Source of the DNA: Mesorhizobium sp. YC-39
GTDB taxonomy: Bacteria > Pseudomonadota > Alphaproteobacteria > Rhizobiales > Rhizobiaceae
Assembly: GCF_025753795.1 (NCBI RefSeq)
Contig: NZ_JAOWPS010000001.1
Location: forward strand, 1,674,001 to 1,738,000
Length of the DNA: 64,000 nucleotides
Direction: 5' to 3'
Shown here one piece after another: positions 32,942 through 39,940 of this stretch; the stretch's first letter is position 1; each line of letters begins with the position of its first letter. Both the position numbers and the translations under genes were made by a program. Under the pieces are notes generated by a model. That model searched no databases. It saw only the letters and a program-made list of their open reading frames with translations, and had not been told where the DNA came from.

Positions 32942-35311
32942 ATGGCCACCGCTGACCCATCAAGCGTCGTGATGAACCTGCCGCGCCGGGACGCGCGCGA
33001 CAAGTTGCTCGGCCGCACGCGCTATACTGTCGACCGTATGTCTCCACGGATGCTCCACGCGGCGGTGCTTCGCTCGGAGGTCGCGTCGGCGCGTATCATA
33101 AGGATCGACACCACACGCGCCAGGCGGATGCCGGGCGTGCGCGCCATAGCCCTTGCCGAAGACGCTCCTGGAATGCACGGTATCGGCATCGCCGACCATC
33201 CGCTCTTCGCCTCGGGCGTCATCCGTTTCCATGGCGAGCAGATCGCCGCGGTCGCCGCCGACACCTATGAGCAGGCTCAAGCGGCAGCGCGCGCGATCGA
33301 GGTCGAGCTTGAACCTCTCCCTCCCGTGCTCACCATGGCCGATGCGCTGGCGCCTGGCGCGCCCTTGGTTCATCCGGATTGGAAGAGCTACGAAGTTCTG
33401 TTCGAAGGCGCTGCGCGCGGCGGCAATGTCGCCTGGGAGGCGACGGTGATCCGGGGAGACACGGACGTGGCATTCGCGCGAGACGACGTCGTCATTGTCG
33501 AGAGCTGCTTTCGGGTCGGCCGGCAGAACCATGTTTCGCTCGAAGCCCGGGCCGTCGTCGCCACCTATGAGGACGGGCGCTACCACATCGAGACGTCGAC
33601 ACAAGTGCCGTGGACAGTGCGCAACATGACCGCGAAGCTCCTCGGCGTTCCAGCCTCCCAGGTGCATGTCACGGTGCCGCCGGTGGGCGGTGCCTTCGGC
33701 CAGAAATTCGACTGCACGCTCGAACCTTACGCCGCAATCCTGGCGCGCAAGTCCGGGCAGCCGGTGCGCCTCGTCTATTCCAGGCAGGAGGAGATGCTGA
33801 CCTGCCTCTGCCGCGAGAATGCCGACATCAAAATTCGTTCGGCGGTCACCAAGGAAGGCGAGATCGTCGGTCGTGAAGCTGTTGTGCTGATGGATTGCGG
33901 CGCCTATGGCGGCGAGCAGATATTCCTGACCACGATGACGGCGCACACGCTCGGCGGCAACTACAAGCTCGGGTCGATCAAGCTGGCGACACGCGCCATC
34001 TATACCAACACCGCGCCCAATGGCGCCTTTCGCGCCTGCAATGGCGTCTACAACACCTTTGCATTGGAGTGCCATACCGACGAAATCTGCGACGCCATCG
34101 GCATGGACCCGCTCGAATTCAAGCGACGGAACGTGTTGGGCGACGGCGACCTCGGCGCGACAGGTCAGGTCTTCGAGGGCGACGTGCTCGGACCGATGCT
34201 CGACCGAATGGAACGTCTGCGTGAAACGTCGCCCTCGAAGAAACATCTGGCGGGCGATCGCCTGTACGGCCGCGCCACCGTGGTGGGGACCTGGTTCGTC
34301 TTTGTCGGTCCCTCGACGGCGACCATCAACCTCAATGCCGACGGCAGCGCGACGCTCATCACTGCCGGCGTCGAGTTGGGCCAGGGCACGATGGTGCAGG
34401 CATTGCCGCAGATCGTCGCCCACGAACTCGGCATCCACCCGGATGATGTCATCGTCCGCAACGCCGACACGGATGCGGCCGGCTTCGATCTCGGCGTTGG
34501 CGGAGGACGGACAACCGTCTCGGTCGGTGCGGCGAGCGTCGCCGCTGCAGCGGACGTGCGCAACAGGATCCTGACTACGGCAAGCGAATTGCTTCAGACC
34601 CGGCCGGACCGGCTGGTATTGCGCAACGGGCGGGTCGAGATTGCCGGGATCGAGGGGTCGGGAACGACCATCGCCAAGGTCGTCCAGCGCGCGCATCAGG
34701 TTACAGGCCCTGTGGTCGGCAGTGGCTCGTTCACCAATCCCGGCGTGCCGGCGATGCCCGGCTGCGCCGCAGGCCATTTCATCGACGCCATCGATATTCC
34801 CGTCTTCAACGTCCACGACTGCGAGGTCGCCGTGGACGCCGAGACCGGTCATGTCGAGGTCCTGAGCTACAAGGTGGTGCAGGATGTCGGCCGGGCGCTC
34901 AACCCACGCGCCATCCACGGACAGATCCAGGGCGGGGTCACGCAAGGGTTGGGCTACGCACTGCATGAGGAACATACGATCGGCGAGGATGGTTGTATCA
35001 GGCAAGACAGCCTTGAGACATATCGTGTACCGCTGGCGCTCGACACCGTGCCTGTCGAGATCGATCTTTATGAAGGCGCACCATCCATTGGGCCGTTGGG
35101 CGCGAAAGGCGCCGGCGAAGTACCGATCATGAATCCCCCTGCCGCGGTCGCCTGTGCCGTCGCGCGCGCGACGGGGTGCCGGGTGCAGCAAACGCCGCTC
35201 ACGCCACCACGCGTGCTGGCGCTTTTGCTGGGCCGGGAGCCTGCGGTCGAATTGCCTCACATCGTCGACAATTGGTGGGACAATGTGCTGATCAAGCCCA
35301 AGGCCCAGTGA
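32942..35311 (+). CDS. Molybdenum hydroxylase catalytic subunit (CoxL/XdhB-type)
   Basis: A 789-residue large subunit binding the molybdopterin-cytosine/guanine cofactor and the substrate. Visible: N-terminal ARDKLLGRTRYTVDRMSPRMLHAAVLRS, VGGAFGQKFDCTLEPYAAILARKSGQPVRLVYSRQEEM, and C-terminal GPLGAKGAGEVPIMNPPAAVACAV, whose Glu is the catalytic base. The loop usually reading AYRGAGRPE reads AFRACNGVYN here, so substrate contacts differ from xanthine and CO dehydrogenases. The ATG at 32942 (GGCGGAG upstream) is chosen over an open frame starting inside the previous gene. Expected reaction: hydroxylation of a carbon next to nitrogen in a heterocycle, water supplying the oxygen. Confidence 0.93.
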   Translation: MATADPSSVVMNLPRRDARDKLLGRTRYTVDRMSPRMLHAAVLRSEVASARIIRIDTTRARRMPGVRAIALAEDAPGMHGIGIADHPLFASGVIRFHGEQIAAVAADTYEQAQAAARAIEVELEPLPPVLTMADALAPGAPLVHPDWKSYEVLFEGAARGGNVAWEATVIRGDTDVAFARDDVVIVESCFRVGRQNHVSLEARAVVATYEDGRYHIETSTQVPWTVRNMTAKLLGVPASQVHVTVPPVGGAFGQKFDCTLEPYAAILARKSGQPVRLVYSRQEEMLTCLCRENADIKIRSAVTKEGEIVGREAVVLMDCGAYGGEQIFLTTMTAHTLGGNYKLGSIKLATRAIYTNTAPNGAFRACNGVYNTFALECHTDEICDAIGMDPLEFKRRNVLGDGDLGATGQVFEGDVLGPMLDRMERLRETSPSKKHLAGDRLYGRATVVGTWFVFVGPSTATINLNADGSATLITAGVELGQGTMVQALPQIVAHELGIHPDDVIVRNADTDAAGFDLGVGGGRTTVSVGAASVAAAADVRNRILTTASELLQTRPDRLVLRNGRVEIAGIEGSGTTIAKVVQRAHQVTGPVVGSGSFTNPGVPAMPGCAAGHFIDAIDIPVFNVHDCEVAVDAETGHVEVLSYKVVQDVGRALNPRAIHGQIQGGVTQGLGYALHEEHTIGEDGCIRQDSLETYRVPLALDTVPVEIDLYEGAPSIGPLGAKGAGEVPIMNPPAAVACAVARATGCRVQQTPLTPPRVLALLLGREPAVELPHIVDNWWDNVLIKPKAQ

Positions 35312-35430
35312 TTGGCGACGTCAATGTAGCCGAGCACGAACCAAGTGCCATCGCGTAGCCTGCCGAACCCGACGAGGCGGCCCCGCATCGCTGGTGGCTC
35401 CCATGGCGAAGACCCGCGCCACCTTCCCGC

Positions 35431-35494
35431 TTGACGAATACATATCTCCGTGGTTATACATCAATCAATAGCCATTTGGTTATATATCGATGAA
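35431..35494 (+). promoter_or_regulatory. Sigma70-type promoter with operator repeat for VOC/ArsR operon
   Basis: TTGACG (35431-35436), 17 bases, then TTATAC (35454-35459) makes a good housekeeping promoter. GGTTATACATC (35452-35462) overlaps the -10 box and is repeated as GGTTATATATC (35478-35488), 26 bases downstream. Repeats over and after the -10 suit repression by the ArsR protein of the same operon. Confidence 0.6.
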
Positions 35495-35540
35495 GTGACG
35501 CGGCGCACCCCGCGAACGTGACAAACGGAGACAGTGCAAA

Positions 35541-35933
35541 ATGAAGCTCAAATTGACCAGCGTGTATGTGGACAACCAGGAAAGAGCCCTGCGCGTCTAC
35601 ACCGAGGTGCTCGGCCTTGCCAAGAAGACCGATTTCAGCAACGGGCCGTATCGCTGGCTGACCGTGACCTCGCCCGACGAGCCGGATGGAACCGAGCTGC
35701 AACTCGCGCTCAACGATAACCCGGCGGCCAAGGCCTACCAGCAAGCCATATTCCAGCAGGGCCAGCCCGCGGTCATGTTCTTCACCGACGACGTCAAAGG
35801 CGACTATGAGCGCATCAAGGCGCGCGGCGCCGAGTTCACCATGCCGCCGACCGAGGTGACCGGCTCGACCATCGCCCAGCTGAACGACACTTGCGGCAAC
35901 CTTGTTCAAATCACCCAGCTGGTGCGCTGGTAA
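35541..35933 (+). CDS. VOC family (glyoxalase-like) protein
   Basis: A 130-residue vicinal-oxygen-chelate protein with two beta-alpha-beta-beta-beta modules: KLTSVYVDNQERALRVYTEVLGLAKKTDF at the start and AVMFFTDDVKGDYERIKARGAEFTMPPTEV in the second half, ending DTCGNLVQITQL (usual DPDGN). The Glu/His metal ligands of true glyoxalases are only partly recognisable, so the catalytic role is open. The ATG at 35541 follows GGAGACAG. First gene of a three-gene operon with ArsR and SRPBCC genes, a combination common in Rhizobiales. Confidence 0.88.
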   Translation: MKLKLTSVYVDNQERALRVYTEVLGLAKKTDFSNGPYRWLTVTSPDEPDGTELQLALNDNPAAKAYQQAIFQQGQPAVMFFTDDVKGDYERIKARGAEFTMPPTEVTGSTIAQLNDTCGNLVQITQLVRW

Positions 35934-35953
35934 GACGAGGACTATCGATCCAC

Positions 35954-36277
35954 ATGGCGAACGCTCACGATGTGCTCTTCAGGACGCTCGCCGATCCGAC
36001 GCGGCGCGCTATCTTCGAACGGCTGTGTCGCGAAGGAGAGCAGACCGTGGGCGCCCTGACTGCTCAGGCCGGGATCTCGCAGCCGGCCGTCTCGAAGCAT
36101 CTCGGCCTTCTGAGGCAGGCCGGGCTCGTGCGCGACCGTCATGAAGGACGACAGACCCATTACAGCGCACAGCCCGGCGCGCTTGCCCCCTTGATGGACT
36201 GGACAAGCGAGATGGCCGGGTTTTGGGAAGCCCGGTTCGACCACCTCGAAGACTTGCTGAAAAGGATGGACCAATGA
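35954..36277 (+). CDS. ArsR family transcriptional regulator
   Basis: A 107-residue winged-helix repressor: LFRTLADPTRRAIFERLCREGEQTVGALTAQAGISQPAVSKHLGLLRQAGLVRDRHEGRQTHYSAQP. No Cys cluster for metal sensing is seen, so it belongs to the non-metal ArsR members that accompany SRPBCC proteins. ATG at 35954 is internal to a longer open frame that runs back into the VOC gene. The stop overlaps the SRPBCC start (ATGA). Probably autoregulates from the repeats near 35452-35488. Confidence 0.93.
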   Translation: MANAHDVLFRTLADPTRRAIFERLCREGEQTVGALTAQAGISQPAVSKHLGLLRQAGLVRDRHEGRQTHYSAQPGALAPLMDWTSEMAGFWEARFDHLEDLLKRMDQ

Positions 36278-36687
36278 ATGAAACAACGGCCGAAACGCGT
36301 TCCGTCGTTGTCGAGCGTGAAATTCCTTATCCGCCGGAAAAGATCTGGCGCGCGCTCACGCAATCACACCTGATTGAGGAGTGGCTGATGATGAAGAACG
36401 ATTTCAAGCCGGACGAGGGCCACCGTTTCAATGTTAGCGCAGACTGGGGCGCCGTAGACTGTCAGGTCCAGGCGGTCGAGCCGGCCAAAACGCTGTCTTA
36501 TACATGGGACACCAAGGATCTCAGGAGTGTCGTCACCTGGACGCTCACTCCGACGAGCACGGGGACCCATCTGCGCATGGAACAGTCGGGCTTCCGGTCG
36601 GACCAGCGACCCTATTACAAGGGCGCAACGGTTGGGTGGCGGAAATTCTTCGCGAACCTGGAACAGGTCTTGGCGCGGTTGGATTGA
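36274..36687 (+). CDS. SRPBCC/AHSA1 domain protein
   Basis: A 137-residue START-like hydrophobic-ligand-binding protein: VVVEREIPYPPEKIWRALTQSHLIEEWLMMKNDFKPDEGHRF, then SYTWDTKDLRSVVTWTLTPTSTGTHLRMEQSGF and the C-terminal GWRKFFANLEQVLARLD. The ATG is coupled to the ArsR stop. Members usually pair with ArsR proteins of unknown ligand; no enzyme activity can be assigned. Confidence 0.92.
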   Translation: MNETTAETRSVVVEREIPYPPEKIWRALTQSHLIEEWLMMKNDFKPDEGHRFNVSADWGAVDCQVQAVEPAKTLSYTWDTKDLRSVVTWTLTPTSTGTHLRMEQSGFRSDQRPYYKGATVGWRKFFANLEQVLARLD

Positions 36688-36758
36688 AGTCTGCCAGGTT
36701 ACGAAGAAGGTCGCCGTAAGGCGGGTCACTTCGGTTTGTCTTTCAGAGGAGGTGTGAA

Positions 36759-36986
36759 TTGAATTGGAACAATTGGGTCAGGCAGATCCACCGCTGGCTG
36801 TCGATTGCCTTTACGGTGACCGTCATCGCCAATTTCGTCGCCATGGCACGGGGAGAACCTCCTCTCTGGGTGGTTTACTCGCCGCTGCTGCCGCTCGCCT
36901 TGCTGCTGTTTACCGGCCTGTACATGTTCGTGCTGCCCTATGCCACCAAATGGCGCAGCGGGCGAGGCGCCAGCGTAGTGGAGTGA
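36759..36986 (+). CDS. Small two-span membrane protein
   Basis: A 75-residue hypothetical with a TTG start at 36759, chosen because AGAGGAGG ends six bases before it. Segments IAFTVTVIANFVAMA (about 16-30) and WVVYSPLLPLALLLFTGLYMFVLPYA (about 37-62) are hydrophobic; basic ends (WVRQIHRW and TKWRSGRG) suggest both termini are cytoplasmic. Between the SRPBCC gene and a DUF1801 gene; function unknown. Confidence 0.75.
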   Translation: MNWNNWVRQIHRWLSIAFTVTVIANFVAMARGEPPLWVVYSPLLPLALLLFTGLYMFVLPYATKWRSGRGASVVE

Positions 36987-37005
36987 ACACGTGCTGGAGT
37001 GAACA

Positions 37006-37473
37006 ATGGCCAAGACATCCAAGAAGCCGGCTAAGATCGCCAAGGTGACCGCTGCTCAGCAGGCCGCTGCGAAGCCGGCCCTCCTCTCGGGCGGCAACCC
37101 CCAGATCGCGAAGGCCTATGGAGATGCCCCCGTGCAGGCCTACATCGCGGCCATGCCGGGCTGGAAAAGCGACCTCGGGCGCCGCCTCGACGCGCTCATC
37201 GCGCGTGCTGTTCCAAATGTATACAAGGCGGTCAAATGGAACTCGCCCCTCTATGGCATCGAGGGGGAGGGCTGGTTCCTCGGCATCCATTGCTTCACGA
37301 GATACGTCAAGGTGGCATTCTTCCGCGGCACGTCGTTGCAGCCTGTTCCTCCCGGCCAGTCCAAGCAAAAGGAAGTGCGCTATCTCGACATCCATGAGCA
37401 TGACCAGCTCGACGAAGCCCAGTTCGCCGCCTGGGTGAAGCAAGCCAGCCAATTGCCCGGCGAGCGGATGTGA
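37006..37473 (+). CDS. DUF1801 domain protein
   Basis: A 155-residue YdhG/DUF1801-type protein: an Ala/Lys-rich N-terminus (about residues 1-28) precedes the domain with VQAYIAAMPGWKSDLGRRLDALIARAVPNVYKAVKWNSPLYGIEGEGWFLGIHCFTRYVKVAFFRG. Start at 37006 has GGAGTGAAC upstream. The domain resembles frataxin-fold YdhG proteins of unknown role. A second DUF1801 gene follows, so the pair may have arisen by duplication, though their sequences differ greatly. Confidence 0.85.
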   Translation: MAKTSKKPAKIAKVTAAQQAAAKPALLSGGNPQIAKAYGDAPVQAYIAAMPGWKSDLGRRLDALIARAVPNVYKAVKWNSPLYGIEGEGWFLGIHCFTRYVKVAFFRGTSLQPVPPGQSKQKEVRYLDIHEHDQLDEAQFAAWVKQASQLPGERM

Positions 37474-37516
37474 GCGGAGGAAGAGCGACAGCAACCATGA
37501 AACAGCGAGAACAGCC

Positions 37517-37957
37517 ATGAAGAAGAGCGGGTCGGATGAAGGAGAAGGAGCAGCCTCTCCCTCCCAGTTGATAGATGCGAGAATCACGGAGCTGGGTGAT
37601 TGGCGGGGCGAGACGCTCGCCCGGGTTCGGCTTCTCATCAAGCAGGCCGATCCCGAAGCGATCGAGGAGTGGAAGTGGAGAGGGGTTCCGGTGTGGTCGC
37701 ATGCCGGAATCATCTGCACCGGCGAAACCTACAAGAATGTCGTGAAGATGACCTTTGCCAAGGGCGCCTCGCTGGAGGATCCTTCAGGTCTCTTCAACTC
37801 CAGCCTTGAAGGCAACACCAGGCGCGCCATCGATTTCCATGAAGGCGATACGATCGATGAAGAGGCGTTGAAGGCGCTCGTTCGCGCCGCCGTGGCACTG
37901 AACATGTCGGCGCGAGCCCGCCCCTCCGGCTCTCGGAAGACACCAAGGAGCGCTTGA
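37517..37957 (+). CDS. DUF1801 domain protein, second copy
   Basis: A 146-residue DUF1801 protein with LIDARITELGDWRGETLARVRLLIKQADPEAIEEWKWRGVPVWSHAGIICTGETYKNVVKMTFAKGASLEDPSGLFNSSLEGNTRRAIDFHEGD. It is closer to the DUF1801 consensus than the preceding copy. The ribosome binding site (GCGAGAACAGCC) is weak. C-terminal residues after ALNMSARARPSG look disordered. Function unknown. Confidence 0.85.
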   Translation: MKKSGSDEGEGAASPSQLIDARITELGDWRGETLARVRLLIKQADPEAIEEWKWRGVPVWSHAGIICTGETYKNVVKMTFAKGASLEDPSGLFNSSLEGNTRRAIDFHEGDTIDEEALKALVRAAVALNMSARARPSGSRKTPRSA

Positions 37958-38046
37958 GGAGCGTCTCCGGTTCTTGAAGCGGCTCCTTCGCCTGCTGATC
38001 GGCGGCATGCTCGGCGTCTGCGGTCGCGCACAGCGAGCGCGTGTCG

Positions 38047-38110
38047 GGAAGGAAATTTGTTGCATCTTGCAATCAAATTTCTTTCCACATGTCAAATTTC
38101 TTTCCATATG
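38047..38110 (+). promoter_or_regulatory. Three-copy CAAATTTCTTTCC operator-like array
   Basis: CAAATTTCTTTCCACATG (38074-38091) and CAAATTTCTTTCCATATG (38093-38110) are tandem copies 19 bases apart differing at one base. An inverted copy GGAAGGAAATTTG (38047-38059) lies upstream; between them is the dyad TTGCA-TCT-TGCAA (38060-38072). The AT-rich array precedes the damaged epimerase gene and looks like a multi-site operator for an unidentified regulator. Confidence 0.6.
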
Positions 38111-38171
38111 GTTTATACTTGCGTCCTGACGGGCACCGGGCCTGGAATTCTGCAACCAACGGAGCACCTTT

Positions 38172-39070
38172 GTGACCAAGAGAACTACCTCAAATCCACT
38201 GGGTGTTCATGCTCTGGTGTGGGTTGGCGACACGTCGCGTCAGTCGATCGAACGCGCCGTTGCCCGCACCTCGGAGTCGGGTTTCGACCTTCTCGAACTG
38301 TCGCTACACGATCTTGATCGGCTGGACGTCGCTCATGCCAAAACCTTGCTGCACAATGCCGGGCTCCAAGTCGCCTGCTCGCGCGGGCTCGCCTTTGATG
38401 CGGACGTGTCCAACGAGAACACCGCGGTGGTGGAACGCGGCGCGCAATTGCTCAAGGCATCGCTCGATGCGACGGCGGGTCTCGGTGGCCGCGTGCTCAC
38501 CGGCGCGCTCTACAGCGCCCTCGGCAAATACGGCTATCCGGTAAGCGCCCGCGGTCGCGCCAATGCTGTATCCGTCCTCCGCGACCTTGCCAGGGCTGCC
38601 TCGGCAGTCGACGTCGTGCTTGGCCTGGAGGTCTGCAATCGCTACGAGACAAACGTTGTCAATACGGCAAGACAGGCCCTCGAACCGACGACATCGGCGC
38701 CGACAACATCATGATCCACCTCGACACCTATCACATGAACATCGAGGAGGACGACTTGGTGCGCCCGTTGCATTTGGTTGGCGACCGGCTCGGCTATGTT
38801 CATATCGGCGAGAACCATCGCGGTCTGCTCGGCTCCGGCCATATCGACTTCACCGGCTTCTTCCATGCGCTCGACGACATTCGCTACCACGGGCCGATAA
38901 CGTTCGAATCCTTCTCATCGGCGGTGGTGGCGCCTGGGCTGTCGCACGATTTGGCGATCTGGCGGGATCTGTGGACCGACGGCGGCGCGATCGCCTTGCA
39001 TGCCCGCCAATTCGCCGCATCACAGATCGAAGCGGCGAAGGCCAGGCCAAGTTCCGGCGAACGCCATTAG
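38172..39070 (+). pseudogene. Sugar epimerase/isomerase, frameshifted
   Basis: Xylose-isomerase-like TIM-barrel epimerase (D-tagatose/D-psicose 3-epimerase group) broken into two frames. The first part (GTG at 38172, GGAG upstream) runs from GVHALVWVGD through VLGLEVCNRYETNVVNTARQAL and ends in the wrong frame at 38714. The second continues from 38711 with MIHLDTYHMNIEE, LGYVHIGENHRGLLGSGHIDFTGFF and ITFESFSS, the conserved barrel end. Near 38682 the coding for DDIGADNI is in the second frame, so one or four bases are missing there. If the deletion is real the catalytic Glu and metal ligands are on separate fragments and the protein is dead; a sequencing error is possible. Confidence 0.85.
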
Positions 39071-39274
39071 CAAGGCCGCCTTGCGCAGCGCTTCTCCATG
39101 TTGACCGTCGGATCGAGGGAGAGGGGGGACACTGATCCCGCCTTGCGGCCCTGGCAGCCGCCACTGGCGGCTGGCAACGGGGGTGGACATCCTGAACGGC
39201 ACGGCGCCATCGTGAATCTTGTCACTGGTCGCCCGACCACGCAGTCTATACGCTGCGAACAGGGAGACCAATCG

Positions 39275-39757
39275 ATGACCAAGGCCATGCCCATCGACCA
39301 CGAACATCACCTGCGCCAGGCCTTCAAGGTCGCAATCCGAGCTCAGGAAACCGGCAATCATCCCTTCGGCGCGATCCTGGTCGGGCCGGACGGTGCCGTG
39401 CTGATGGAACAGGAGAACGCCTTCAATCCGACCCGCGACATGACCGGTCATGCCGAGCGCGTGCTGATGACCCGGGCTTCGCAAGGCTACGAGCCTGCTT
39501 TCCTGCGCCAATGCACCATGTACACGTCAGCCGAACCTTGTGCGATGTGCGCGGGCGCTGCCTATTGGGCAGGCATTGGCCGGGTCGTCTATGGACTCGG
39601 CGAAAGTGAGCTGAAGGCGATCACCGGCAATCATCCGGAAAACCCGACCCTCGACCTGCCCTGCCGCGTGGTCTTCGAAGCCGGTCAGCGCACCGTCGAG
39701 GTCATCGGGCCGATGCTGGTCGAGGAGGCCGCGAAATTGCACGAGGGCGTCTGGTAG
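39275..39757 (+). CDS. Nucleoside/cytosine deaminase family protein
   Basis: A 160-residue Zn-dependent deaminase of the CDA superfamily. Zn ligands: His59 with catalytic Glu61 in TGHAERVLM, and Cys89 and Cys92 in SAEPCAMCAGAAYWAG. NHPFGAILVGPDG is the usual first strand. The ATG at 39275 has AGGGAGA upstream; an open frame further upstream is not homologous. Length and motifs fit guanine or tRNA-adenosine-type deaminases; the exact base is unclear. Confidence 0.92.
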   Translation: MTKAMPIDHEHHLRQAFKVAIRAQETGNHPFGAILVGPDGAVLMEQENAFNPTRDMTGHAERVLMTRASQGYEPAFLRQCTMYTSAEPCAMCAGAAYWAGIGRVVYGLGESELKAITGNHPENPTLDLPCRVVFEAGQRTVEVIGPMLVEEAAKLHEGVW

Positions 39758-39940
39758 AGCACGGCCAGCTGAGCCTGAAACTGGCGGGATATTCCTCGAC
39801 GCCGGTACCAGCGTCCGAGTGCGGCTGGCGGCCAGTGATATGCATGATGCGATCGCCAGTCCGATCACCCAGGTGAAATGACGTTGTTGCACTCAAGGCT
39901 TAGTGCTGTACCTTCAAAGGTTGTGGAGGTGTGAGCTCTT

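Noticed and set aside
32960..35260. 766-codon minus-strand open frame opposite the molybdenum subunit
   Set aside because: Codon-bias shadow of the catalytic subunit; low-complexity Arg/Asp/His-rich translation and no ribosome binding site.
39155..39173. Short hairpin CAGCCGCC/GGCGGCTG before the deaminase gene
   Set aside because: An 8-bp GC stem with a 3-base loop is expected by chance in this base composition and has no positional support.
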